A stretch of DNA of 64,000 nucleotides from Juglans regia. Lineage: Eukaryota; Streptophyta; Magnoliopsida; Fagales; Juglandaceae. Under the pieces are notes generated by a model, which was not told where the DNA came from, made no database searches, and saw only the letters and a program-made list of their open reading frames with translations. The stretch spans positions 12,057,053 through 12,121,052 of the forward strand of contig NC_049905.1 in the NCBI RefSeq assembly GCF_001411555.2, given 5' to 3'. The position numbers were made by a program, and so were the translations under genes. Positions 11,193-24,758 of the stretch are shown one piece after another. The stretch's first letter is position 1. Each line of letters begins with the position of its first letter.

Positions 11193-14100
11193 CGACCGTA
11201 GTGATTATGTCATAATCTTTAACAATGTGACAGTTCACAATTTCGCCTTCACCTCATATGACACGTGTGAGGCACCTACTAGCTTTAGGTGCTACCCCGC
11301 TCCAGTATCCTTTCTACAAGGATCTATTTGAGGCCCGCCGATCATACTTTGTCGACCCAAAGGCTACCACTCCAATTTAAACACTCTAGAGTGGATATAG
11401 GAGTTCCACCAAGACAATCCCTCATCCTAGCATTTTGGGTTGTTATAAAATATGTACAGACTTTTTTGTCTAAAGCTGATATACAACTCAAATGCATGTG
11501 GCATAAGACTCATAACACTTTTCTTTTCCTAGATGATATGAACATGTGAATGTCGTGAGTCATGTAATCATGTAGTCAAACATTGAACATTCAGGTTACT
11601 ACTTAAAGATATTAGAAGATTTAAATACTCAGTTTACAACATAGGCAAAGCACTCAACTCATACTAAATGGAAGAACAATGTTTAAACCCGTGCATATAC
11701 ATATAGACATGGCCAAATCATTGAAACTCATAAATCATGTTATAACCAACAACTTGACCTACTATATTCTAACCATACCCGAAAACATCATAACAAGTAA
11801 GTATGGCAAGATCATCATGTAAATCCAATTTCATAGCAAGATATTATCATCAATCAATGAGAGCATACGATAGCAAATAAATGCAACGTTTACGCGGCAT
11901 ATACAAACATTATCTAAAGTAAGTTGAGAGTATACTTACAGAAAATTTGAAGAGTTAACAAATAACAAGCTTAAAATATATTAGACAATATAAAATGAAG
12001 ACAGAAGCAAAAGCCGAAATTCGAGTTGATGCATGTGTGGGAGTGGCTTGTCTAGGGTTTACTCCCTTTTGGCTCATGAACTCCATTTCATGACTAGACG
12101 AGTTCCTCCTATATTCGGAATTCACTCATATGGCCAAACACTATAGAGATAAGGGATCGTAGTTTCAACTCAAGAGGGTGGTTGTGGCCTTTCTCTCTTC
12201 CAAAATCTCATGCTCACATTTATAATGCTAGTGGTGGGTCGATTCTTCCCTCAAGAAGAAACCCTAGCCTTTCCCGAATATGCATATGCAAAAGAAAGCA
12301 TGGATCCAACTTCACTCAACATGGCGGTGTGTGTGTGGATGAAGATGGGCATATGGTTCTTACCGTGCACGTTCTTTCTTGGGTAGTTTCACTACTTTCT
12401 TCTTCACTCGTGAGATCTGTTGTATGAAGGTGGAGGGTACATGTATGGTGTTTGGTTGGCGATAAATGATGACAGAAATGGTGAGAAAAGGGCTTAGGCA
12501 TGTTGGAGGAGAAGAGAAGCAAGAGTGAGAACTTGAAATTTGTCCAAAAAGACCCTTCACCCATCGGCCCTTCCACTTTTATAGACATCCTTCCTTCTCT
12601 CATGTTCTAGCCTTGGAAAAGCAAGAGACTCAAGCATGGGTGCCATGTGGCACCATGGCCAAAACCCCTCATCCTCCTCATCTTGGTGTCACTTTCAGAA
12701 AATCAAGAGTCCCTTTGACAAGTGATGTGTGAAACCCCTTCATCCGAAACCCTAGTTTCCAAAAGTAACCATCTTCATGTGTCTTGGTTCAATGAAGTTG
12801 ATGGCTGAAAAGGTCAAAGCACAAAACCCTCAATCATCCTTGGGAGGATGAACGTGTGCATGCTTGCCACTTGGCAAGTGGTGTGTGTGTGTGTGTGGGT
12901 TGGCTGAACCTCCTTATTTCCCTCACAAGGCCTCTTCCTCTTCCCTAGACTTGGGTGGCATGTAGTGTTGGTTCCCTAGGCAACCTTTCCTCTCCTCTAG
13001 ACTTGGGTGGTTGGTGGGTGTTGTTTCCCTATGCATGTGACATGTGGTGTGAGGGTCTTGCCCTAGCTGTCCACCTCTTTCTCTTCCTCTCACAAACATT
13101 CTTCTAGAATCTATGGACGTGTGCCTTCCCCATGTACCTCTTCCTTTTCCCCATGCGACTCTTCTAGAAACTCTCATGCTTTCCCTCCATGCGTGACAAG
13201 TGTCAAAGGGGTGCTTGGCTTCTCCATGGTTGGCGTGCAAACCTTATGGCCTAAGTCCTATAAGTCTCTTGGAGACTTGTGGCTCTGATTTGTAGTGTCT
13301 CCATGCGCCCCTTCCCTTTCTCAAATCATTGCACCTTGGAACTTACTAAAATTCTATGGGTGGTGTGTGGGTCCTTTGGGTTTATCGAAACCCTAATTTC
13401 TCTTACTCCCCTTACCCACTTTTACGTCAAGATACAAAGTAACCTAGAGGTAAGTTATGCATGTGAGACACGTGGCATGTCGTTGTTGGCTCCACATAGC
13501 TAGGCATGTAGTCCCATTTTTTTCACTTCCATGTCCAGGTTCAATGCACCCTAGGTGTTGGTTTGCATGTTGGCCACATGGCATCCCTATGCTATCGAAT
13601 GTGCTTCTTCCCTAGGTTCCTAACTATGGGAATTCTAGGAAAAATGAAAAGCTTTTTGTAACGCCCCGTCCTCGTGGGTCTGGATAGTTAATGCATTTCA
13701 CCTAAAATCATCTCCAATAACACTTTTAAAATAACCCAGAGTCTCCATAACATAGTAACCTATTTGTTCAACATGAATATACATGTTCTTACATAAGGAC
13801 ACATCGGAAGTACCTCAATAATATACATTAACATATCCACAAAGACTAGAAATATCCATTACTCAAAATACCAAAGCAACATAAAATATCGACTCTACCA
13901 AAAAGACTCTCCAAAAAGTCCTTGTACCCTAAGGCATTTAATTTTCTATGATCAACAAAACTTGCAATTACTCCCTATTCCTGACTTCCAGTTAATGCAT
14001 CAAAATTATCTGAAAAATATTATGGAGATAAGGGGTGAGTTATCAACAACTTGGTAAGTAGAGAACATATACTAGTATGTAAATATGAGTATTTCAGAAT

Positions 14101-16365
14101 TCAGAATGCAGAACAAAATATTTACTTTCAAAATGGATAATCAGAAACATTTGGTTTCAGAATGCAAAATCAAAACATGTTACCAAATATTTCAGAGCGA
14201 AGCTTTCAGATAACTTTCTTATTCAAAATCCTTTGGCATATCAAAATTTGAGACATCATCTTCATCATATTGGAGCATTACAACGTGACAAATACCATAT
14301 TTAATGATAAGTGTTATTTTTATGTGATTTTTATCACTCTTTTATTTATGAAAAGTGTCAGTTTTCCTTCAATACTATTGATTTAATTTTATTTCTACAT
14401 TTTTATTTTATTTTATTGGATTTTAAGGAACAAGAGGATTTGGTGAGAAAGGAGCACATTTTGATATAAAAGAAGAGACTACGGATTCAGACCGATGAGA
14501 GGGAGCAAGATTTGAAGAGAGCCACGGAAACTTAGGCGACTAGAAGTCGCAACTAGAAGGCGCGACTAGAAGGCTCGACCAGAATTGGCGATAAGTGAAA
14601 TATTTTACCTTCTAGGTGACAAGGCTCTGGGTGACTAGATTGGGCGACCAGTCTAATGACCAACTTAAAAGACCAACCTAAATGACATCTTGGGCAACAA
14701 CTAGTAAAGGCGAGCAGTTTTACCGCTCGGTTGGTTGGCGAAAGGGTTCTATCATCCTAGTCAGGAGTCTTTTCTCTTGGTAGGTGAGGAGACCAGTTAT
14801 ATTCAGCGCACACGACATCTATCGGGTGGGACCCTTCCGAGTTCCACAATCAATCTGCTAACTAGCAAATCCACCCCAACTCCGTAAATCAAGCCACTTA
14901 TTACTGAATCTTCCATTTTAAATAATTTCATTACTCTTCAGATAACTTCTTTTATGTTAAGTTTTATCTTTATAAACTGTTTTCCAAATCTTTAGGCTAC
15001 ATTGTAGCCGCATTTATCTTGTTTCCGGATTTGAATTTTGACATCTATTTAATTTCATCTTATGGGATTTTCTAGAGCTTTGAGGTAGTCTAGCAGTGAA
15101 TACACAATTTATATTCTAAGATATCGTATTTTCAATATTTTCATGATTGAGTGTTTATTCCCTATTCTTAATGCTTGCAATTTTCTAACTAATTATTATT
15201 CGATCTATTGAATCGCAATGAGATTGAGAGGTGATCTGCGATTAAAGCTCTAGGATTAAGTATCATTAGTTGAGCGAAAGTAGAGATACTTTACTGCGAT
15301 TAATGTGATTTTTAAGAAAAATTCAAAGAACTTAAGGAGTCGAGTTATTAATTGGAGATAATTTTAGTATTGTTCAAGAGAAAATATTGAATAGTTAAGG
15401 GATTTTTATTATCAACTTAGGATAATTGGGATTCTATAACAAGGAATAATAAATTATGTGGGATTTGCTAGATGAAATCAAACGCTCTAGATCTGTAATA
15501 CCCCGTATTTTAGCGTATTTATTTATTTTATATGGAAGATTATTTTTTTAATTAATTTAAATATTATTGTTCTTGTTTTAAAATTTATTGAATTTTCTCG
15601 TTGGATTTATTTTATAATTCTTCAGTTGTGAAATTTGCTTTGATGTGCTTTGGTGATATTAATTAGTGTTTGTTTTTAAATTTGCTTTTTGCTTTAATGA
15701 ATAATTTTATGGTTGGACTTTAATTATTATTGTTTTATTTATTTATTTTATTTTCCCACGCATGGCACTACCCCATGCACATCTTTCTCTTTTCAAACTT
15801 TAGGGTTTTATTTTTTTTTATTTTTTTTATCAACCATATAGATACACATTTTTCATCTTAGACTTGGAAAACTACCCTGTGCCGTCGCTGCCACCAGCCT
15901 CCAGAGACCACCATCGTGCAGCCCCTCCTAGTTCGACGCCAATCTCCATCTCCACACACGTAAAACTGACGCCCAGTAAACGTCCATCACCAAGGCTCAA
16001 CGCCTCACTGTGCGCCATCACCTCCGTCACGGCCTCAACCGCAGCAACATGCCATTATCGTGAGAACGTCCCGCTCATACGTGGAGGTCAGCAACCGTGG
16101 GCAACCATTGCACTACGTCTAGCCACCATCGCCGGCCCACCGCCCAATTCCACACACCTCTGTTGACAGCCAAAGCTGTCTGCTTGGCCTTCTTTTGCAC
16201 CTCTGTTTTTACATCTTAAAAACAGAGCATTTGACATACCGCAACTCCTCCACACCGGTTGCCTCAGCCTCAAGCATCATCACTGCCCACCCATCGAGCT
16301 CACCACTGTCGACCTCCGCCTAGCCTTTTTTTGTCTGTCGCGCGCCACCTTAGGCTCACAGTGAG

Positions 16366-16370
<5 letters not shown>

Positions 16371-16401
<31 letters not shown>
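16371..16401. repeat. (CT)n microsatellite
   Basis: 31 bp of uninterrupted CT followed by further CT-rich sequence to about 16466, inside LTR D. CT-rich tracts are common near plant transcription starts. Confidence 0.95.
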
Positions 16402-16403
<2 letters not shown>

Positions 16404-17583
16404 GTCGAGCTCTCTCTCTTTTCTACGTAAGGTTCCTCTCTCTCCCTCTCTTTAGATGGTCTCTCTCTCTAACCAGTGTGCTACCGACGCCCCCACCTCA
16501 ATAAGCAACTACCCAGCTCGCTGCCTTCGTGCCCTCCGTCGCGTACGTAGCTGCTGTGTTATTCAAAGAAATTAGTTTTTATGTAAGTGTACTTCATGCT
16601 TCTAGGCTAATTTTATTTAATTACTCTTTTACCCTTTGAACTGCAACTTATGCCAAGTGTTTTAAAATTTGTATTATGTGTTAATAAACTTTTTTTTATT
16701 ATGATTACAGAAAATCATTTAAGTATTTTAACATATTATTAAGTAAATATTTATTTTAAGAGTAAATAATATTGGTGTAATGTTGTTTTTACACTTTAGA
16801 TATGATTTAGTCTATTCAAAAACAGTTATGGTTTATTTTAAAATATTTTGGGATAATTATATTATCTAGTATTAAACTTTATAGTTTGTTTTCAATAATA
16901 AATAGGTAAACTTTTAAATGTTTTAGTCAAAGTTATTAAATCAATATTGATGATTTTAGAAAGCGATGTTTTATGATTCGAGATTATGAGATTTTAGGTT
17001 TTGAGGAATTAAATAGGTTATTTTAGGAGTTTAGGCTTATATATTGAAATACGTGATTAATTGGAAATTTACGAGAATTACGTGGTTATTTTATAGGTGA
17101 CGCTTAATTATTATTCGACATCTTTGAGGAAAATTCTGAAAAAGCTAAGAAGTCGAGGTAAGCGGGGTTCCTATGCTAGACTTTGCATAAAATAAAATGA
17201 ACTGAGGTCCTTTTTGGGAAAATGTGCATATTTTGTTATGAAAAAGAATCTGAAAACAACCTCAGATATTTGTTCTGCAATACTCATGAGATTCTGTTTA
17301 AGAAGAAAGTATTTTCTGTCATGACTGGTGCAGACATGAACTTATTTTTGGGATTCTGTTATTGAACTGAGACAAATGAGTGAATATGAAAATTTGATAA
17401 ATTTCGCATGTGACGTGAAGATGTTTTGAATCTGTTTTGGAAAATGTGAAATGATCTGAATATTCGGAACTTTGTTTTAATATGATGTGGCATCTGAAAA
17501 ACTTTTGGCATGACTTTCTGATTTAGTTCTGACTCTGATTCTGACTCTAATATGGTGATTTTGATTCTGTTTTGCTCTGATAT

Positions 17584-17703
17584 GTGGCCCTATCACGGGA
17601 TATAATAGTGACCTCTGGCCCTGTCACGGGATATAATAGTGACCTCTGGCCCTGTCACGGGATACAATAGTGACCTCTGGCCCACCACGGGATATAATAG
17701 TGG
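17584..17703. repeat. 31-bp tandem repeat, about 4 copies
   Basis: Repeated GGCCCTGTCACGGGATATAA(T)AGTG units inside LTR D. It is the positional counterpart, in inverted orientation, of the 61-bp array in LTR B, with a shorter and diverged unit. Confidence 0.85.
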
Positions 17704-17848
17704 ATTTCTGTTCTGAGTGCAATCGCTATGGTAACATGGTGATTTATGTTCTACTTGGCTTTTCGCAGGATGCACAACCCTACCACGGGGGTTAAACATG
17801 GTCTCTGTTATGATATAATGCTCTGATATGATATGATAAGACGAAGAT

Positions 17849-18294
17849 TGTAACGTCCCAATAGAAGGCCCAAACCACATAGCCTATACTCCAAAAGGAC
17901 TAGTCAATGATACAATTAAAGCCCCATTGGAACCTTATAAAGAGCAAGAACTTTTCCTTCCCAAGCAATGTGAGATCCCATACACCACCTACCCTTATCC
18001 ATATGATATGGGGTATCACAATCTACCCCCCTTAAATTCCCGACGTCCTCGTCGGGCCTATGCATTGTAGGTGGCACGGCTCAAGTCCCACATTTCTAGT
18101 TGGGATAGGCTCTGATACCATTTGTAACGTCCCAATAAAAGGCCTAAACCACATAACCTATACTCCAAAAAGACTAGTCAATGATACAATTAAAGCCCCA
18201 TTGGAACCTTATAAAGAGCAAGAACTTTTCATTCCCCAGCAATGTGAGATCCCATGCACCACCTACCCTTATCCATATCATATGGGGTATCACA
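17849..18294 (-). mobile_element. TRIM (terminal-repeat retrotransposon in miniature), 446 bp
   Basis: Two 172-bp direct repeats (17849-18020 and 18123-18294), about 95% identical (eight differences by eye), enclose only 102 bp. On the minus strand the first LTR ends ...GGGACGTTACA. It is followed after two bases by TGGTATCAGAGCC, the standard initiator-methionine tRNA primer-binding site. The internal part ends in the polypurine tract AAGGGGGGTAGA next to the second LTR, which begins TGTGATACCCC. This is the full TRIM layout with no coding capacity. The flanks (AAGAT left, ATAAA right) do not match, so the target duplication is lost or the locus was rearranged. Confidence 0.9.
18107..18120 (-). 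other. TRIM primer-binding site
   Basis: TGGTATCAGAGCC on the minus strand, complementary to the 3' end of plant initiator tRNA-Met. It sits two bases inside the 5' LTR of the TRIM. Confidence 0.85.
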
Positions 18295-21200
18295 ATAAAA
18301 TAAGAATATGGATACAAATAAAGTTGGTTTCTGTTAGCAGAGTAAGCTTGAACTTTTATCGACTTAGTGTGCATTTATAATTTCATGTTTTGAAAGGAGC
18401 GGCATAGTCTGGGTGATCTACTTAGGTAGTAAGATATTTGAGGTTTTCGATTTCATGGATGTATGACACGAGGCTTTAGAATAGAAGATTTTAAGTTCAA
18501 CAAACTCTAAGGATAGACTTACGGAAATTTCACCAAAAGTTTAAGATTTTGCAGACTTTAGGAAATGATTGTTATTAGTTCGGGGTTGTAATGACAGATT
18601 TTGGGATTTGATCCATATCAATTTAAGGATGATAGTTGGTGTAGATTCAAGAAGGCATTCTTGGTGATTTTGAGGAAAAAGTATAATAATTTATGGTTTT
18701 GGGAGATCAAACATTTTTCTACCAAAATGTGATAAGAGTTTTCTGGTCAGTAGGTATGGAGCCACCTTGTATTCAATGATGTTGTTTTTATGAGGACGTA
18801 AATTTTATGCATGTGGCGAATTATCAGAGTGCGCAGCAGGAGCGTGATATTTTTGGTTGTAATTAGGAGTTCAAATTTTGTATTGATTTTGAGAAATTAG
18901 TCGTGACTTGAATTTTTGAGACGATACTTGTAGTTGGAGACTAATCACTCAGTTGTACCAATTATGTTATTGATGGTTAACTTTGGAAATGACCATTAGG
19001 TTACCAAAGGTAGAATACAATGAATATTTGGAAGTTATACCATAGGAGTCAATTGAGGTTAGTATAGATTATTGAATAGAGCTATTAATCATTGAGATTC
19101 CTTGGATGTTGTATTAAGGCTCTTGTGGAAAAATGAGATTTTGGATATCATAGTCACCCTAGGAATACTGGACGTGTTGTGCTACTGGGGGACTAATTCG
19201 AGTATGATGTAATTGCCTATGGAAATAGATTTGAGAGAACATTACTCATGCTTGTTGGGAGTTGTTGATGGTCCGATTTCCAACCCCAGCCGCGCCGCCG
19301 TTAGCCTCCACGCACCACACGAAGCGGCGGCATTCCTTGCGCCGCCGTCGCCGTCGCGCCACCTCCGGCCACCATCTCTTCACCACATCATCCTCAACCT
19401 CCTAGCAACCCAATGGACCCAACCCCACCTCCGATCTGTCACCGGTGAAGCCCCACCATCAACATTTCCGTTTTGGGTGATTTTGCACTTCAACCGCCTT
19501 TTTCGCCGCCACCCACGGCCAACCACCACCACCACTAGCCTCACCGCCATCCCTAAGCCCTACCCTATCAATCTCGGGTCTTTGTTTACACCCGTTCAAA
19601 AGTGGGTTTTTGAGACCCACGGCCACAGTGCATTTGGCTTTCATAATTTCCGTGATCTTTCAAAAATTATATTATAGCATTGTAAGTATTTTTTTCCCAA
19701 AGAACTTTTGAGATTTAAATATATTTCTGTGCTAATTCATAATTACTGTGTTTTTGTTGGTTGTGCCGGACCGAGTTCGAGAGGTAAGGGGGGGTCGTTT
19801 GGATTGGTGGTTGGGAAATTATTTAGAAGGGAATTTAATTTTCTTTGTCCAGTACAGTTTAATTTTTGGAGGTATTAGTTTATATTTTCTGTTATGGAGT
19901 TGTGAATGGGAAGAAGTGTGCTTTGTGTAGTGTTGTTAGTTAAACTGTTAGTAATTGTTTGGGACTGCGAACTGTTGGAATAAGTGTGAGTTATTGGAAT
20001 TTGAATTGGCATTGGTCTTGATGCTTGTATTGGACAATACTGAGATTGGTATAGAATATTTTGGGTCGAAGTGCGGGCTGTCCAGATTGTTATTTGGTTG
20101 TTTAAGTTGGATTAAACTTACTGAATTATGGTCTAGAAATTGGGTCTTAAGTTGTCTAAGACTAATTTTGTGTTGTTGGACTTTAATATTTAGTTTATAT
20201 TATTTTTATGAATAGGTGACGAGACGGATAGAGATCGTATTCAAGTCATAGATAATGCGTTGCAGGAGTCAGGTAAGCGGGGTTCCTATGCTAGGCCCTT
20301 ACACTAATTATTTGAGACTGAGGTTGATTTTCTGAAAAACTTTGCATATTTTTGTGGTGAAATGAGAACTTGGGAAAAACAAAACCAACCCCGGTCGTTT
20401 ATTTGCATACTCATGAAATCTGTACGAAAAAGAGAAAAATATGTTCTGACATGCATTGTGTAGACATGAGCTAAATTCTTTCATGTGGTTTCTGAAATCT
20501 GGAAAAAGAGCGATATTGAGAATATGAAAAGTTATGCATTTATTTAGAAAGATGTTCTGGCTTTTGTGTTCAGCGTGTGTAAACTGTCTGATTCTGTTTT
20601 GGTACTATGTATTATTTTGATGTAACATCTGAAAACCTTTCGCATGGTGTACTGGTTTTCGTATCTGACTCTGTCTCTGCTTTGCTCTGCTCTGCTCTGT
20701 TATGCTCTGCTCTGTTTGGGTTGGTACCGACTTCTCTGTCTCTGAGTGCACCCACTTTGGAAACAAAGTGGTTTTACTGTGGTCATTCCTGTGTGCACAC
20801 TCAGGGCTCCGAGAAGAATAAAGGAAAGATTTCACCTCTGTCTCTGCCTGGTTTGGCCACCAGGGCTAGCACAACCCTACCACGGGGGTGAAACATGGTC
20901 TCTACTCTGTTTGATGCTCTGTTTTGATCTGATGATGATACTCAGTTTATGTTATGCCAAAGCATTATGGGTTTTACTTGTCTTAAAATCATCGCTCTGT
21001 TACTTTTGAAAATATGTTCTGTTCTGCATGATAACTCTGGAAAATATTTTGTTCTGCATGCTCTACTTTGTAAATGCTCATGTTTACACGCTAGCATATG
21101 ATTTCTGCTTACTGAGTTGTTGATAACTCACCCCCTATCTTCATAATATTTTTCAGATGATGTGGAGAGTCAAACTGAGGACCTGGATTAGATTGGTGAG

Positions 21201-21500
21201 CATGATTAAGCTGAGAGAGGATGTTAGAAGAATGAATTTTGATGTCTTATGTCTTTTAGATTTAATTATATCTTGGGCTTGGGTTTAGTAAGACTTTTGA
21301 ACTTATTAGTTTGGTTTGTTATGATTACCGGGAGATTTTGGACTCCTTAGCTTATTTTGCTGCATTAATAACTTTGTAGAGTTTCAATGTGGTTATTTAG
21401 AGTACTTGAGATTGAGTTTTGCTAATAAGATTTTGGAGTTTTATTTTAGTTGTGTTGGGAAACATGATCTGAGGTGACAAGTAGTAATTCTCCAAGTGTT
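18295..21500. repeat. Nested LTR-retrotransposon debris, boundaries unresolved
   Basis: 18295-19230 is GT-rich non-coding sequence without recognisable protein similarity. From about 19280 the GC-rich block, the TGTAAGTATTTTTTTC donor-like word (19679), AGGTAAGCGGGG (20271), an alternating CTCTG-rich tract (20680-20715) and the stop-start block at 21070-21135 follow the order of LTR B in reverse. This looks like a related LTR fragment. No clean termini or target duplication were found. Confidence 0.5.
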
Positions 21501-22178
21501 CAGTCATGTTGTGCCAAATGAGTCTTTGAATATTAAAAGTTGGTTTCTGAATATGAAATATTTGAAAAGTCGCTCTGATTTTCTTATAATATTTATTTTT
21601 TGAGATTTGCATATTGATACTGAAATGTTTTGTTTCTGCATTCTGAACTCTGTGAAAATGCTCATGTTTACACGCTAGTATATGTCCTCTGCTTACTGAG
21701 TTGTTGATAACTCACCCCTTATCTCCAATTATTTTTCAGATGATTTTTTAATAGACCAGCTAAGGATCAGGATTATGGAGCATCGGTGAGATGATTATCT
21801 AAGCATAGTGGATTACTCATAGAAGATTTCTGAGAAGTGGCGGATTTTATTAAGAGACTTTGTAGTATTCTGATGATGTTATAATGAATTGTGAGTTTTA
21901 AGTTATAGGGAGTAACTCTTCGATCCCTACGGGAGCGGGGCGTTACAAGATCTATTATTATTATTTTTAAAATCTTAATTTTAATGCTCTTTTCTTCAGT
22001 TTAGTTTAGATAATATATTCTTTAAATTTTGATTTTCCAAATAATAATTAATTTAGTAAATTTCAGTACTGGATAGCATAATTAATCCATGTGCGTTCGA
22101 CATTTGTTTTCTTTAAAAACACTTTACTACTTGTTATGATTTTGTACACTTGCAGATATTTTTAGCACAACAAGTTTC

Positions 22179-22198
22179 TGGTGCTGTTGCCGAGGATT
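22179..22198 (+). other. Athila-type primer-binding site (decayed)
   Basis: TGGTGCTGTTGCCGAGGATT matches the Athila/Tat-type tRNA-Asp primer-binding site with a few transitions (C to T, G to A). It lies directly after the LTR end near 22172, which fixes the plus-strand orientation of this remnant. Confidence 0.75.
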
Positions 22199-22498
22199 AC
22201 TTATTTGTTATTGATATTGATACTGGCTAGATTTTTACTACTTTGGATTTTATTTTATTGGTTTAAATTATATCTCAGTTTGATTTTTTCTTTTCAGAAA
22301 TTAGAAGTGCATTCCCCCATCTAAATCATTAGAGTATACACTTTTCGATTATGAGATTGAAAGAACTTTATGTCAGATTAATAATGAGAAAAAGAAAGAG
22401 GTCGCAGCATCTAAATTTAATAGGGCCGACCAGGAGCACAAGGCATTAAAAGACTATGATATGCCCTCTGTCAATGGGGGACATCTAGTATACGACAC

Positions 22499-24758
22499 TG
22501 TAACACCTTGCTCCCCAATAAAGACATTTTTAGAATTTTTGGAGAGCCAGTGTGCTACTAAACTTGAACTTATAGCTTTTCTTTTTAACAATGCGACATA
22601 TGCGAAAGATTCTATAGATAAAACAAAGTTTAATAAATACTTAAAATTCAAAATAGAGTCTATGGAAGTACTTATTTAAAAATATACGAAAGTCTTATGT
22701 GCTTATTAGAATAATTTATTTAAACCTTAAATCATAAACTGAACATGAATCTATTGCCTCGCCTCCTATGGTCATGTTCTGTCCTGTAGTCTCATCCTCA
22801 TAAATGTCATCACTTAGGATGGTTTAAAAATATAAAAATATACAAAAATGAATTGAATATACTCAATAAGTAACACATCATTTAGTAAACATAATAAACA
22901 TAAGGTTTTTTAAAAATGTGCATACTCATAAATACATACATAAATAACATTAACATGAACATGAACTTATCTTTTACTTGTCATAGGCCGATACCCACTG
23001 TTAACACATGTGAGTTAGGGTTAGTGAATCTAAGTAGATTCTGATTCCACCCGTGACCGTGAGTTGTGGAATTCATACATAAGAAAGACATACTAGGTGC
23101 ACTACCAGCATGTACGACCTAGCAATGCATTATGCCCATAACATATCATAACACAGGCCGTTACATATCTTATAATTCATACTTCATCACAATCATACTT
23201 GTATACTTGTCATATCATAGATTTCAAAAGAAATCGCATACATATTTGTTATATCTTGTCATATCACATCATAGATTTCAAATGAAATCGCATTCTTTCG
23301 CTTAGAATCATGATTTTTCTCACATAAAATCGTGATTTTTCATAAATATTTTGATGCATAAATCTTCACATAAAATCATGCATGGATTTTCATAACTTAT
23401 TTTCACAATTTATCAGATGATTAACTTTAAAATACTATCAAGCCCAAATATCTTATTTATCCTGATTTCTGCTATTGACATGTCGCTTAGAAATAATACT
23501 CAAAAACTTCTTGTTGTCCAACATCTATTTTCTCTTGGTTTTTACTATAGGAACCCATCACACTAATAAATAGACCCTTCTATCAACACTAATTGAGTAG
23601 GGGTACTTTTGTAATTTACCATAACACATCTCATAATATTTCATGGTATAGGTATATAAAATCTTGCGGAATGGCCTTACTAGAGAGGTAGTGCCAGTGG
23701 GCAGTGGCTTACCGTGATAAACAACTAGTAGTGGCTCGTGGCTGGGTGCGGCGACAACTCCAGTGAGTGGGCAACTATGCAACTGTGAGAGAGAGAGAGA
23801 GAGAGAGAGAGAAGAGTGTGAGAGATGAGAGGACACGGTGTGAGGGAGAGGAGGCAAGTTACCAAGAGAGAGGGTGGTGATAATTTCACCGTTCGGGCAT
23901 TGCTGCCATGCTTGGAGATGATGACTGCTATGGTGGAGGGTGGTTCACAGTTGGGCAGCTTGCGAAGGGAAGAGTCGTGCTCTATTTTTTGATGCAAGAA
24001 CAGAGGTCCTTCGGTGAGGTTGAGGGTGTTGATGAATTGCTGGACGTGGAGGGGCAACTCGTGCAATGGTCATTGGCATAGAGAGCAATTGGTCGAGGTG
24101 CTTGCTAGACAGTGCATAAGAAAGAGGTGGTGGCTCGACATGGGGCAATGGCAATTACGGACCATGACACAATCTGCATCTCGGGCTGTATTCATGTTCT
24201 TCTTGCTACTCGTGGTGGTGATCGGCTTCTTGGAGGAGATGACTGAGTGAAGGCTCACGGTTTGCCCATGGGCTAGGTGGTGCTTGTGATTATCTTGTGG
24301 CGTTGTTGTGCAAGGGCTGATGTAAAGGAGCTGGGTAACGTGAGGGCTGCTCCGTTGGTTGCTGGTGGCTTTCGTTGGCTGTGTGACGGGTTATGTAGGC
24401 AAAAACAAAATGAAAGTGAGGCTCTATATATAGACCAATGGAAAACCCCAGTGGTGAAGAAAGAGAGATGTACGTGCTTGGGATCAATGGAACTAGATCC
24501 GTGCGTGGTTGGAATTTATGAAAGGAATCTGATAGCTAGGAGTTTTATTATGAAAAGGAAAACATAAAAGTAATAGTGTTTGGAGTCTAACACTCATGTG
24601 CTTGTACTTTAAAAAATAATAATAATAATGGAGCCTTAACACTAGGTTCAATTAAATATAACTTTCTAATAAATTCTTTTATAGGCTTTAACTCATTTAT
24701 TGTACCTAATAAAATTATCCATCATTTATCCCTAAAAATATAGGATCAGGTTGTTACA
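22499..24758. mobile_element. LTR-like insertion E (2260 bp) in gag
   Basis: Begins TGTAACACCTTG and ends CAGGTTGTTACA, and splits the Athila gag between PSVNG and ANNFEIK, so it is clearly an insertion. The ends resemble those of the LTR B family, but the interior is different and the flanking five bases (GACAC, GGTAG) do not match. It is read as an old solo LTR with a lost duplication. It holds a GA microsatellite at 23787-23812. The open frames around 24014-24567 lie in its GC-rich part and resemble nothing I recognise. Confidence 0.65.
23787..23812. repeat. (GA)n microsatellite
   Basis: 26 bp of GA inside insertion E. Confidence 0.95.

Larger units (their letters stand above)
15494..21947. 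mobile_element. LTR-type insertion D (composite) inside the Athila LTR
   Basis: Ends TGTAATACCCCGTATTTTAG and CGGGGCGTTACA, with AGATC duplications at 15489-15493 and 21948-21952. It runs opposite to LTR B: its left end matches the reverse complement of LTR B's right end, and the GTTGATAACTCACCCC block appears near 21700. A second copy of the same block at 21070-21135, and a second AGGTAAGCGGGGTTCCTATG at 20271 besides 17158, show that another LTR of the family is nested within. Its exact ends are not resolved. Confidence 0.75.

Noticed and set aside
17849..18294. Simple tandem duplication of 172 bp
   Set aside because: PBS and PPT at the correct inner borders and TG/CA ends show a TRIM retrotransposon instead.
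22454..22679. Open frame continuing from Athila gag into insertion E as one protein
   Set aside because: Gag similarity stops at the TGTAACACC boundary (22499) and resumes after 24758. The rest is chance read-through.
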